From the NCBI GenBank assembly GCA_023014335.1, contig JAECYW010000007.1, positions 2,790,001-2,854,000 on the forward strand: a DNA stretch of 64,000 nt. The letters run 5' to 3'. This stretch comes from Galerina marginata. Lineage: Eukaryota > Basidiomycota > Agaricomycetes > Agaricales > Galerinaceae. A program made the translations under genes and the position numbers. Of this stretch, positions 1 to 12,071 are shown piece by piece (positions within the stretch are counted from its first letter, which is position 1; each line of letters opens with the position of its first letter). A model generated the notes under the pieces. That model was not told the DNA's origin and searched no databases. It saw nothing but the letters and a program-made list of their open reading frames with translations.

Positions 1-295
1 GTGGTATATATAGGACTATTTTGGCGAAAATTCAAAGCACAGACTCAAGCTGCCCTTCGTCCTGTCCCGCAAGTCGAACTGGATCCCAGAAGTTGCCCGT
101 TCTCTGCTTCATCCCGCCAAGTAACATCAATGCCGTTGACCCCGATTGAACTTGGGAAGATGTGGGTCCTTTTGCAATTCAGGGAGAGGGATAGTTACTT
201 AACTTCTCATCATTATTATTCAGCGCTGGTCCTCTGGTGAGCACCCCCTCCGCCGCCCCATACAAACTTATGAGATAAAATATAAAATTTCTCAG

Positions 296-1543
296 CTCCT
301 CGGAAACCTTCTGAATTGGGGGTTGTTCGGCGTCTTGTCCATGCAAGTTTGTGAGTAAGAATTTTCCGCCTTACATCCAACCATTAAAAATCTCTCCAAA
401 GACATGTACTATCTCGCATTCCCGAATGATCGCGTCGGTAACAAAGCCCTGGTGTATACGGTCTATTTCTTGGACGCTGCCCATACGTTCCTCTTAACGG
501 CAAATGCATTTCGAACCTACGCCCTGGGGTTTGGCGACTTCGAAGCGTTGGACAAGGTGGACATACTCTGGGTTTCTGATATTCCGACCGGACTAAGTAC
601 GTTTTTGCAGTACTTATATCTGCCGTCACTACCCTCATGTAACCTTCCGACCCTGTAGTCGCGTTTCTCACTCAGGCCTTTTACGCGTATCGGATCGCAG
701 TGCTCTCCCAAAAAAAAAGCCTCTCGGTGTTGATAATGCTGGTGCTGTAAAACGATTGGCTTTCTACCTAGCTGTGTTTTGCTCATACTCTCTTACTCAA
801 TCCAGCTCGCTTTTCTTTCGCTTGGTGGTGCCATTGCGACTGGGGTCGAAACAGAGTTCGCAGGTCAGTTCAGCCGCTTGTTGACGAAGCGCTTTTTGAT
901 CCCAGCGGGGGTAAGTCGTGTCTATTTCGGTCGCTAGGCGAGACCATATGCCAACGCTTCACAGATATGGGGTGGAGGGAACGCCGCTTGCGACGTGCTT
1001 ATCGCAGCTTCCATGACCTATTATGTGTGTCAATCTCCGTGTATAGTGACGTTCGCTCAATTTCGAACCTTCCAGCTGAAACGCCGTGACTCTGGGCTTG
1101 GAAAGACCCACGTTCTCCTCACACGAATCATTCGGCTGACCATTGAGACTGGTTCGGCCACAGGTACGCCTTTCATCTTTATCGACCAGGTCCAATGCGA
1201 GCTCAGCTGGTGGGTACCTGCAGCTGCTGTCGCAATCCTTTCTGTCATACTCCTGTTCTTGCCTGGGCACCCAAGCTGCTACCAAACAGGCGTCGCCATA
1301 GCTGGGAAAATGTATTCAAATTCTATGATGGCCTCGTTTAACAGCCGCATGAAGATTGGACCTTCCAATGGTACCATGGTATCCAAGTCTTGTGAGTTCC
1401 GGAGCGCACTCAAATTCTATGGACCACCGGCACTTTCTAACATGGATGTTGATTGGAGTCATTCGGCGCACGGTCGAGTGCAGAAAACCGGTGATGAGGT
1501 TTCGTTACCGCCCACGAGTAAGATATTGCAGGTGTGTCTCTGA
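296..1543 (+). CDS. DUF6534-family multi-pass membrane protein, copy A (5' end unresolved)
   Basis: Spliced gene of the basidiomycete DUF6534 family, predicted integral membrane proteins of unknown function. Exon blocks in order: 296-350 (LLNWGLFGVLSMQV), about 402-600 (DMYYLAFPNDRV ... LDKVDILWV), 657-711 onward (QAFYAYRIAVLSQKK), about 806-910, about 966-1022 (AACDVLIAASMTYY), about 1075-1164 (HVLLTRIIRLTIETG) and 1223-1543 (FLPG ... GKMYSNSMMASFNSRM). Several blocks are hydrophobic and likely membrane-spanning; the last exon is a hydrophilic tail. Copies B, C and D elsewhere in the window have the same exon order. The donor after the third block reads GTGCTG where copy B has GTACAA, so that splice is weak. 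No convincing start codon is seen upstream of 296. The family call is firm; whether this copy still works is open. Confidence 0.65.
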
Positions 1544-4500
1544 GTATCCCCGTTCGGGTCTGAATTTCGAATGACGCCTTGAAGGAGGACTAGAAACATA
1601 GTTTTGGAGGTTCTTGTCCTTCAACCAACTAGTCACCATCGATACAACGATCCAAAACTACTTATTACATCCTCCATTTTGAGACGGCATTGGCTTCTGC
1701 GCATATCTCCGCTTACAAGTTGCCACGGAGGGATGTGAATCACTCGCGCAAAGATCCTTCCCTACCTTCGCGCCTTCGAGCGAGATACCTTTTGGTTCAA
1801 CTTGAATTATGAATAGGCTGCAACACGGCGTCTAATGCGATTTAAGACCAGAAGGTAGTAAACTCCCAGAACTTCTATGCTGCAGATCCTTTTCAAAAGA
1901 ACATAACTTGTAAACTATTTCCATCGTATACTACATCATTTAAGAAGGATCAAGAACACTTCGAAAGCGAAAGAAATGTATCGGTTGTGTTTACCGGCTA
2001 TATCGTCGCCAGATGAGCGATCAAGAGCGCCACAGGCCCAAGAAATTTCTATATTAAGAATTTATCGGAGCTTTTATTCGCATCAGTCTCAGGGAATCAG
2101 ATCCATTTTGGGATTTTAGCCGGCCAATTTTATGAACGTTCACACTCAGTAAAAACGGAATATTGACAATAATTAAGCTAAGATCATACAAATTCGTGCC
2201 CTACTCGAGTAGTCGCACCTGTGCCGGAGATAGCTCTATCAGCGAGTTTTCACTCATCTAGATTCCGCCGACTTCTGTTCAATGCATGGAAACTTGCGTC
2301 TCGAGGAAGGGGGAAATCAGTCTTACATTTCTGAAGCTAAAGGGTGATGTGCCACATTTCTCATTTCAACGATTCATACAGGCGTTCTTCGCCAGCCACA
2401 ATTCTTTCACGAGCCTCTAAGTCCAGTTAATGCAATTGCAGAGTACTCGAGTATTTACTTGACAAGGGGTCCCATACGATGGGAAGCTGTGGGCCCGGGG
2501 CGCAGGCCTAGGGCCTATGGCTGATACATTGAATATGCGTAACTACATGGCATGGAATCTTTAATCTCGCCTCCTGAGTAAGTTTGGTTCGAATGGTGCA
2601 TGAAGATAGGTTCTTCAGACGAGTTCTGATGTAGTTGTTCGAGTTTCAAGGCTAGTTTAATGATGCTCATAGTTCGTCACGTCTTGCCTCAACAATGGTG
2701 CAAAGTAGTCCACTTTAAATACAGATATCGTTGGGATCCCTCGTGGAGTATGACCACCCTCCAACACTTGCCGGAGAGTTGGTTTCAGGGTTCTATACAA
2801 TCCACATAGGGGATGGATGCATTATAGAGTGAGCATGAGTCGTGTCGAGATCTACAGGTCATGACCACCCTTATCATTAAAGTATGAAAACCCACCTAGC
2901 CCCTAAGGCGCATTTGGTTTGAATTCTGGAATTCCGTCAACTGTCAATCCAAGTAAGGTCGCCTAAAGTTCTCAAATTCTCATCGGGTTTAGTTGTTAAT
3001 ATCGCGCCGTTTACTGACCGTCTCCTGCCGTTACGTTCTCGTGATTGTTTGGTGGTGCTATCGGACTTAAGTATCGTATGCGCGTGGAGAATTGAGTGTG
3101 TGAAAAGCTGTGGCGCATCCGTCATATCATACCCGTGAACATTTCCACACGGACATGATGACTCTCTTTTTTGTTGAGTAATAGTGAGGCTTTTTTATTT
3201 CCATGAATCCCTGCCCAGCTACTAGTGCAATATTTACATATTGAGAACCCCAGCAAGCCCGTTAGAAAGCTTCAGATAAGCACCGTCGAACTGCAGTTGC
3301 AGGTCAGCAGTACTACTTTCCTTTCTGGGAATTGGTCTATTTATGGATACCTCACAAGCATTGCCCCATAAATTCGGTGATGATTCCTCCTAGGGCGGGC
3401 TGTAAGGGAGGGTCAGTGCCAAGGAAGGGATATATCAGTCTAGGCATTTTTTTATAGATATTTTTACCAACCACCTCACAGACAACCCAAAGTTGACCAA
3501 ATGTTGGCTATTATTTTTACCGTCGAGGAAACGAGATGACATACCCTCGATGCATTTTCTGAATTTCGGTGATCGCCTTCCGCGAAGGTTTTTTTACAAA
3601 TTAGTAGTGTTACTGGGCTATTAAAATATGAGAACTAAAATCCAAATTCGCTGGCCGCTCTCAGTCACTTTATTGTTGCTAAAATGACGTATAACATCAC
3701 CCGACATGTTACAACCAGGTCACGATAACCGGAATAGCTGACCGTTGGGAAGGTGTTGTGGATGTGAGCCCCTTAGAACGTCTGAGAATAGTCGGTCAGG
3801 AACGCGGAGTAAAACCTCATCTCTGAAGAAGGCATCATGGAGGTAACGGAGAACACAAGTCATGGATCTTCTGGCTATCTATAAGACGAGTTTCGTCATC
3901 CTATCAGATAGTAGAAGGCTTTGGGACCTAGAAGGGAAAGTGTGTCGACTTTACATACAACGGCCGAGCGTATATCTCAGCTCGCAATAACTATTAACCT
4001 CCCTCACAGGTCAAAAGTTGCTCTAAAGAGAGCAAGGCATCTTAAATGCTGGATGATTTCTTGAAAATTCTTGACAAGAGATACGAGTTGTGTAGCTGCT
4101 CCCAGCGGTCGTTGCTGCGCTTTCATTTTTCCCATGAGCTTTAATTAACAAGCTTCCATCAGTGACCGTCTTTGGGAGCGGACTACCCGGACTAGTGATC
4201 ACTGCTTCGGGGTCCAAGGGGCAGGTACATGTACACAACACAAACAAAAGGCTGCTGATGCTTAGTTTATTAGATTTATCAAAACCAACATTAATGGATA
4301 CCTAAAGCGTATTATTCTAATCTCGATTCCAATCACCCGACAATCACACCTTACAGCTTCAATTCCTCGTAAATAATTTGCCGCTGTGCACATGCACTGA
4401 CGGCGCCGCCCACGCGGTGACAAGATGGGATGGTTGCACCACGTCGAACGCGATGGATGATGATGCAGCACGAGTAGATGTGGATGCGACGCAATTCAAT

Positions 4501-6601
4501 TGAATCGAACGCTTGTAGCACCACCAGACATCGTTCTATCATACCTTCGAAGCTCCATGCTCAGGCTCTGTCCATCATCCGCGCTGGAGATCTGATGTTT
4601 TGACAATGAAAAACGCTGCCACGGCGAAATTTGGAGCCGGAAACAAGGTTCAATCAGAGGAGAGAATTCGGGAAAAAGATCAGAGTCGTAGGCTTCTGGC
4701 GTCTGATACAGTATCCGATAGAGTTTGGTGCCCTAGATACGCTCAGACACACAGCCAACGTCGCGCACCCACCGACCTGACACGGAGAAAAGTGCGAAAT
4801 TTCGGTAGCTTGGCTGCTCCGTTGCGTGATGGCGGTGACGGAATGTACTGGGAGAAGCGGTCGCTGATGAATGAAACGAGAAGTTTTGCGCGATAGCCGA
4901 AGGTTTGACGAGAGAGGGGAAGAACTTTGATCGATATGTACGTAGCTATGTACGAATTCTTTCGCTTCGCATTGATTGCTAGGTGACCTAACGCGTTCTG
5001 GATGCTCTCCGCAACATATACTTGTTTTCCGCCGTCCGCGCCGGGATAAACCTACCGATACTGAGCTGAGAGTGGGGACGTTTTGCCGGGTGCTTTCGAT
5101 ATACCGTTTAAACATGGGGTGGAGAAGGCTCACGATACCTTTGATACTCATCAAATAAGTAAATACCAACCCAAAGAGTCAGATCTCCACCCGTGTCGAT
5201 TACAAACGAGCCTAAACCTCATTCAGACCGCCTCCGGAAAGGAGTAGCCTGGGTAAGGCAGGCGAGAGGACGCAGTATTCATTACCCGTGTGCCCCGGTA
5301 AAAGCGATGACGGCGATGACGGAGACACGAGGGTGGCTATGAGAGTGACGAATCCTAATGCAGCATTTACTCAGCACATCAGTTTGGCTAGCTCGGGCTT
5401 CGGCTGTTGGGTGTTGCACGTTCATGGAGAGAGGGAGAAGGAGGGGTTATTCGGTTGGTAGTCCTGGGTATTTAGACGCCGCCGACGGGTGGAGTTCGAA
5501 CTTTGAAGGCTTGTACAATATAAAGCGGTATTTATTGAGAGGCCATAGAGTAAGAAAAAAAAGGTTGAGGAGATTACGGGCCCGACTCTAAAGACTTTAG
5601 ATCGACGGAGTCAAAACGGACGGAAACCCAGGATAGCGGATAAGATCGCGCGAAATGGGCTCGGAGTGCCAGCTACTTATGAGGGAAAAGAGAAGAACAA
5701 GGCACAGAGGAGGATTCATTCAGAGGAGCGGCATCTCGGAAAGCCTCTGCGATGTGCGAGCGAGCCCCTGACCGGACAGGTCATTCCATTCCCACTGCCA
5801 GAGAGCATGCGAAATTTAAGTTCGAGGAGAGCTGGTTGCAACAAACCCAAATATCCGAGGTGGGTAGGGAGGCAGGTCAGGATACGGATACCGTCATTTG
5901 ATTCGTGATCCACGCAGACACATACGTGATGATACCGCAAGACTGCTTGATTTCATTCCGCGGACGAAGGAGGGAAACTGGGGCTGGTGTGTTGTGTTGA
6001 CACGTAGGTTCAAACGGTGTTCTTGTTTTTCTCCTGGGGAAGAAGAACATGCTGATGCCCGAGGGGGTGGCGAAACGCGTTCCTCATCCCCGAGCAACGG
6101 CGGAGAATTCAGTTATCAGCAGGAATAGCTTGGAAGACTGCAGGCAGGTAGACCAAGATCTAGTGAGTGCCATATGCAATGAGAGAGTGCCTTGGAACCA
6201 AGCCAGAAAGATGAGAAAAGCGAGCTAGGTGGAAAAGGAAAGAGGAAAGAACTGTCGTGCGTCAATGGATGATGGGTGATGATGAGGAAAGGTGCTGCGG
6301 ATAAGAAGAGCACGATATCACCGGGGGTAATAGCGGTGTGTGTATGAGAGAATCGTTCCATAAGGGAGGGAAATGGGAGCCGTCGGCAACGAGATGGCAG
6401 GCGGAGAAAAGCGGCACAGTGGGCGGGGTAGGGGGACAGAGCCAATGAGAGAAGGGCTGGGCGTGCGGCACGGGGATGCCGAGGCAAAGTGGCCAAGTAA
6501 ACTTGAGTAAAGCTCGCTCAAAGGCTTCAAAGACTGGCGTCGAAAGGATTCCTGTTTCCAGATTCCTCACTTCCCCCTTTTCACTACTTGCATCTCACAA
6601 C
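1544..6601. other. Gene-poor interval
   Basis: No gene can be supported here. The stretch to about 4.2 kb is stop-rich in all frames. From 4.6 to 6.5 kb there are overlapping open frames of 70-171 codons on both strands, but they show no recognisable domain and no consistent splice pattern. The last few hundred bases must hold the promoter of the MADS gene that starts at 6602. No motif was clear enough to name. Confidence 0.5.
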
Positions 6602-8740
6602 ATGGGCAGAAGAAAGATTGAAATCCAGCCTATTACTGTATGTCTTTTTGGTTTTCAACTATTATCTCCTGCCTCCTCCCTGTCTTCCTCCTCTCCAATT
6701 ATACATACTCCATCTCCCCTCGCCTATTGCCCTCGCTTACCCTGAATTATACTTAGCACGAACGAAACCGCTCTGTCACCTTTTTAAAGGTACGCCGCAG
6801 GCTCGCCCTTTTTTTCGCGCTATTTTTGTGCTCATTGGCTTGGCATCTTATTCTTATCTCTCCCCATCGTCGCGCCTCTCTCGCTCGTCTTTCCCCGCAT
6901 CCAGCGCAAAAATGGGCTGTTCAAAAAAGCCTACGAGCTCGGCGTGCTCTGCTCTGTCGACGTCGCGGTTATCATCTTCGGTAAGCTCTCACCGCCCTTG
7001 TTGCGCTCACTGCCTCGTTTTTGGCATTTCCCTGACACATTCTATTTTTATCGTCGTTCTGTGTAGAAGAACGTCCAGGCCACCATGTAAAGCTCTACCA
7101 GTACGGCTCTGCCGACATTCACGACATCGTCCAGCGCCATATCCGCGTAGGTTCCGCAAATTTGTTCTCATGCCAACCCTACTGATCGTAGTCGATCAAC
7201 CACCAGCACGACGGCGAGAAGGATACTCGTGGTCCCCAGGACTTCTCAGGTGCCAGCGCCAACAAGCTCGAGGACATCGGCGAGGGAGACGATGATGACG
7301 ACGACGACGACGAAACACACCCCAGGAAGAGGAGGCACGATGGAAAGCTGAAACCACCGCCAGACATGGTCACCAGCAATGTACGTGGCATCTATCTCTG
7401 CTCTCTATACCTTCTGACCCTCTCCAAGGCGGACTATTCGTCGCCGAACCATAGAACCTTGTCCATGCACCAGCCTCCACCATTGTCATTGCACATCGGG
7501 GGTCAATCTAGCAGTGGACCCTCGCTGCCCATCTCCAACAGCCGCAGCATCGAGATGCACGAGCCCAAGCGCCCCTCGAACAGAGGAGGGCTCAGCCTGC
7601 ACAGCCGGTCTCCCTCAGACGACCCCAGCGGGAACTACTACTACGGCCAAAACTCGACATCTTTCAACCGGCACACACAATATGGACACGGACACTCCTC
7701 TTCCCAGCATCACCACCCGCACCACGGGCAAAGCGGGCCCGGACCCCAACACTCGGGCTCGCAGTACCCGCCCTTCTTCCCCGGGTCGTCTTCTCACCAG
7801 TCACCGCCACCGTCGTTCATGCCTTTACAATCCGAGTTCTCCCGCGGTCCGTCCTCAAGAGGCGGCGGCGGCGGGGGTGGGCAGAACTTTGCCTTACCCT
7901 CAAGGACAGGCAGCACCGGCTCGTCGTCGTATGATAACCCGGCTATGTATCCTATGATGCGGACTGCCACTGGCTCAGCGTCGTCGCAACCACCTGGTCC
8001 TTTTCCGGCGTTTCTAGACACCGAGGACCAGAGTCGACATCAGGGGCAGGCGCAGCTGGCTCCTAGCCTCGTGGGACTCGACTGGCCCGTCCACAACTCC
8101 AGCGGTGGTGGGCCTTCGTCGTCCACTGCCCCTTCTGGGCCTCCAAGCTCAGGTAATTTTTAATTTCTTATCTCTCTCCCTTTATTTTGTTTTTCATTCC
8201 ACCCGTTATTACAACACATATTCTTTCTTTCCCTCATTGCCTTCTTTCTCTCTCCTTTCTTCTCCATACAGTTTATTCACGCTCTCTCACCGCAGAATCT
8301 AACTGACACGCACCCGCGCAGTATCCCACCCGTCCGCCACGTCCTCCTCCGCCCAGTCCGCCGGCCCCGAAGGCCCAGGCCCAGGAAACGGCGGGAACTG
8401 GCTCGACTTCCTCTCTGGAAACCCCAACAATCCGAACTCATCCTCCTCTGGCGGCGGCACCTCGAACAGAGAGGGCATGTCCTGGGAACGCGGCGGCGGT
8501 GGCGGCGGCGGTGGTGCAGGCCCTGGAGGCGCGGATATCTTCGGGGGTGGCGAACGTGGCCGCGCCGGGAGCTCCGCCGGCGGTGGGGGCGGGAGTGGAG
8601 GTCCGATGATGGTGGGCATCAGCGGCGGCTCGAAGCGAGGTGGGAAGGGCGACGATGATATCGGGTTGAACGGGCCAGGGGGCATACTCGCGTCGCCTGG
8701 GAGTGCGATTGGGCGGGGCGAGCTGAAGAAGGAGGGGTGA
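6602..8740 (+). CDS. rlm1: RLM1/MEF2-type MADS-box transcription factor, 7 exons, 518 aa
   Basis: Exons 6602-6637, 6757-6789, 6905-6980, 7067-7146, 7192-7380, 7429-8152 and 8322-8740 join in frame to 518 codons. The MADS box is residues 1 to about 60. It starts [12 protein letters not shown], as in fungal Rlm1/Smp1, and continues with [27 protein letters not shown] and VDVAVIIF; it is split over exons 1-4. After it come an eight-Asp run (residues 108-115), a basic PRKRRH patch (119-124) that could be a nuclear signal, a long Ser/Pro/His/Gln-rich region, and a Gly-rich tail. In yeast Rlm1 acts downstream of the cell-wall-integrity MAP kinase. A similar role here is inference from the family. 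The ATG is the universal MADS start. All introns are GT-AG; the fifth is only 48 nt and open in frame. Orthology to RLM1 versus SMP1 is not decided. Confidence 0.93.
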
Positions 8741-10999
8741 TCATGATGGTCGCTTTCTGTTTTGGATTTTGTTATGTTTATGATCATGGTTGACGATCTG
8801 CATTTCATCTCTGCGTGTTTTTGCTTCAGGACCCCGCTGTGTCACGGATATTTTCACTGTTAGTCTCGCCCAATGCTATCCACAAGTCCGCCGAGTTATG
8901 GCTAATTGTACTTAGTTAGTTTACTTTTTTGCTAGATAAAATCGAATCACATTGCTCTTTCTAGTGCTCAATATCTGGCCCCTCTCCGACTCCATGTCGA
9001 ACAGATGCGACTGATCTTAGTGTCTTCTTTCGTCTTCCACTTCGGTGCGCAGCTCCAGTGGTTCTCGTTGGCTTGAGGACGAACTACTTGGAATCTTTCG
9101 ATATGCCTCATCTTTTCGATACCAAGCCACTCCCACCTCACTCGTCAGCGTCCTTTCCTCGTGTCTCTTGACTCTGCACAATTCAAATCGTGGCGCGCTC
9201 TGGGTAAATACCTCATAGCTCATGATTTTCCGTGGACTCTTAGCGTCGTTATTCGCTTGCCCAAGAAATTCAGCTCGTGCATTCCCATCCTGGTCCGCAA
9301 AAGAAATTGTCAACTACGAATGACCTCAGCTGCTCCCTGCGGTTGGGAGCAAACCACCTGCCGGCGGAAATCCCTCCAAGCGGTTAGGTAGCGAGCGGTT
9401 CCGGAGCAAGAACCTATTTCTTTACCGAAATGCATATTTCAGTTCACACAAGACTGACTCGGGGTAGAAAGAAATTCAGCGCCACGGCAGTAACTGCACC
9501 CGCTACTGGACGCATTCGGAAACTCGCACCTCTAACCTCTCGGCTGATTTTGCGCCAGAGTTCGAAGCACTTAGCAGCTCCTGAAGACTGTAGTCCGCCA
9601 GTTTTCTCTGGGCCTGGAGTCATGTTTAGGCGGCGAATTCGACCGATGGTCCGCCATGGAGATCTGTGTAGAGATATGTACGTACCCGCTCTCATAACCG
9701 CGGAAATAAGAGCGCAGAAGAACTGTTACAGAAAAAGACAGGAAATGAGGAGGAATACCAAGAGACCAAGGTGGGCACGACGAGCCTTCGGGCACCAAGA
9801 GAAAACGTTTGACGGGGGGCATATCTGTTCATGCATATCGACCCCGACGGATGTGAACAGCACTGGCAGACCGTGTATTCGTGCACATTGCAGCCTACAC
9901 GCGCATGCGATGCGCGATTAACGCTCTATATGGAAGCTTTTTCTGGCGTTGCGCAGCCTGCTCGGCGCTCATTATCGAGGGAAAGCCGAGATTTTTTCAT
10001 ACAATCAACAGCGGCGGAATGGAGAGCACTTGAATAGATAGATAAGATGCATGAGACGAAAGCGACAGATGAGGACGGCTCGCAGATTGGGCTCTTGGGC
10101 TCGAAGTCAGCTGGGTACGAGTTTTGAAGGGCTTGGGGGCAACGTTTTGCGGGATTATTCGTGGGCTGACAGCTCCTGAGCCACTGCTGAGGAGAAAGGA
10201 CTCGGATGGGTTCAGCGGCGAACGAGGCCCGGTATTGCCAGTTGCTGACTCGAGACACGATCTTGGAATATTGGAATTGAAACGGAGGGTATAAGACTTT
10301 CTGGTTGCACGTACCTAAGCCGCTCGAGTAGAAACCCCGTTCGTCCTAATACATATTTATCAACCTCGAATCTAAAGCCGAGTTGTCTGTCTTTCAGCAG
10401 TCGCAAAAAAAGATTCGGCATTCCAGCCAAGGAGATCATGCGCGATATGTGCGATAGCATTCTTAAAGACTGCGCAAAGCAAGTGTAGAAGCCTCATGAG
10501 TCCCAGTGATTGAAGTGACTGGCAAGAAAGTGTACGTTAACCAGGTTCGGATAGAAAATCTCACCCGCAATGAGGCTTTCCGGAACCGAAGCCTCCTTGT
10601 CCTTTCGGTAAAGCCAAGATGGAATCTACATAAACGGACCTAGAGCCAAATTCTTATATATCAGTGTTTCAATTCTCCAACCTAAGTGATAAGAGATGGT
10701 TTCTTGCTGGTACGATCTTCAGTGCCTTTCGCCCTTGACAATCGTAGAACTGCAATAACACAGAATTTGGTGATCGGGACTTGTCATGGACTAGCCTTCA
10801 CTTGAATTCCTTATTCTGCTGAGTAAGATCTTAAAGTGTTACGATTAAGAGAATTCAGGAGGTAGAGGTCAAGCTTGTCGGTGTCGTTGTGCCAAAATTT
10901 TGGTCCAGGCACATCGGCACATTACGTCAGTTATTTGGCGAACGGATTCACGACCACAACCCATCCTCCCCTGTCTCCTGGATCTCATTCGTCCAAGCC
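8741..10999. other. Intergenic interval after the MADS gene
   Basis: The first 200-300 bases are probably the MADS 3' untranslated region. The remainder contains overlapping open frames, the longest 163 codons at 9430-9921 (+). None shows domain similarity or splice logic that I can recognise. I see no RNA gene or clear repeat here. Confidence 0.5.
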
Positions 11000-12071
11000 A
11001 TGCCACTCTTACAATCTGACTTCCCAATTGAGCTCGCAGAACATATCGCAAGTGAGCTGGAGACTATTCAAGACGTTCTTTCCTTCTCTCTTGTTTGCCG
11101 TCATTTCCATGCCGCAGTAAATTGCGACCAGTCCGTGTATCGCAGCCACTTCCTAAGGCTTTACGAACCACCACGTACACCTGAGGGCTATGACTACAAA
11201 GCCTCGCTTCAGCAGCGTCATTCAAAATTATTTGACGAAGATGTACTGCGGGACATTATTCTAGGTATGCCTGCCCATACAAGTCCACCGCGATTTTGAC
11301 AAGGTTTTTCATGTTGCAGACGCTAGGCCGTCTCGAAATCTAGGTGCATCCGAGCTTTCTACGGCCAGTTCGCCGAACCTCGAATATTTAGGGCGAATCT
11401 TCGCAAATATTTCCCCACCATCTGCTCTCAGAAGCCTTCTCTACCCCTTGCAATTTTGTTCGCCCACGAGTCCAATATTTCCAATGCCGAATATCCCGCC
11501 CAATTGGGCCGCATTGATTTTGCAAACCTACGCCTCCGATACCGACACGATCTGCTCTACCTTTGCCACGTATCTACACGCTTCGAACCGCGATGTCAGT
11601 TTCTTGCGGCATGTATCCGCACTTCTCCAGCTCTCGGAATACCCAAGCTTTTGGGAAGGAGATCTTGCTTGCCAAGCCACTGTGGTGCCCACTCGTTGGT
11701 TTGGTGCATATCTTTACCTGCCAATCATGTACAATTATACAACAGGACCGTTAGAATCTGCTCTGATGGATTTAACCCTCAAACTCTCGACTCATGGCTC
11801 ATTCTCGGGTCATGGCCATGACATCGGACTATTTACAATAAGGCAAGGGACTATTCAAGGCGAAGGCGACCGACGGCAAGTAAGTTGGATAAAGGATTAT
11901 GGGTCACATCAATGGGTGTACCAAGGCATACTCGAAGGTGGTGGGCAGCGTATGGTAGGAGTTTGGGGCCGAGGGAATATAAATGAACAGCTGAATTCTT
12001 GGGGAGCGCACGGGTTGTTTATGCTATGGGCTGTGCCGCATGATTCTCCAAGTATTGATTCTAGACGATGA
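11000..12071 (+). CDS. F-box protein, 2 exons, about 338 aa
   Basis: Exon 1 (11000-11264) and exon 2 (11320-12071) are joined by a 55-nt GT-AG intron and keep frame for 338 codons. Residues 7-50 read as an F-box (FPIELAEHIASELE, then SFSLVCRHFHAAV). In this family that domain docks the protein on Skp1 in an SCF ubiquitin ligase. The C-terminal two thirds should recognise a substrate. It contains a Gly/Trp-rich segment (GLFTIRQGTIQGEGDRR, WVYQGILEGGGQRMVGVWG) like the beta-rich tails of other basidiomycete F-box proteins, with no domain name I can assign. An in-frame ATG at 10889 would add 37 residues. I prefer 11000 because the F-box then lies at the N-terminus, as is usual. Substrate and regulation cannot be inferred. 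Confidence 0.8.

Noticed and set aside
4654..5169. 171-codon minus-strand frame
   Set aside because: No domain, no conserved pattern, and overlapping open frames on the other strand. Not enough to call a gene.
8299..8808. 169-codon minus-strand frame, Pro-rich
   Set aside because: It is the antisense shadow of the Gly-rich GC-rich last exon of the MADS gene.
9430..9921. 163-codon plus-strand frame
   Set aside because: Composition looks random (rich in Arg, Ser and Cys without spacing) and there is no splice context.
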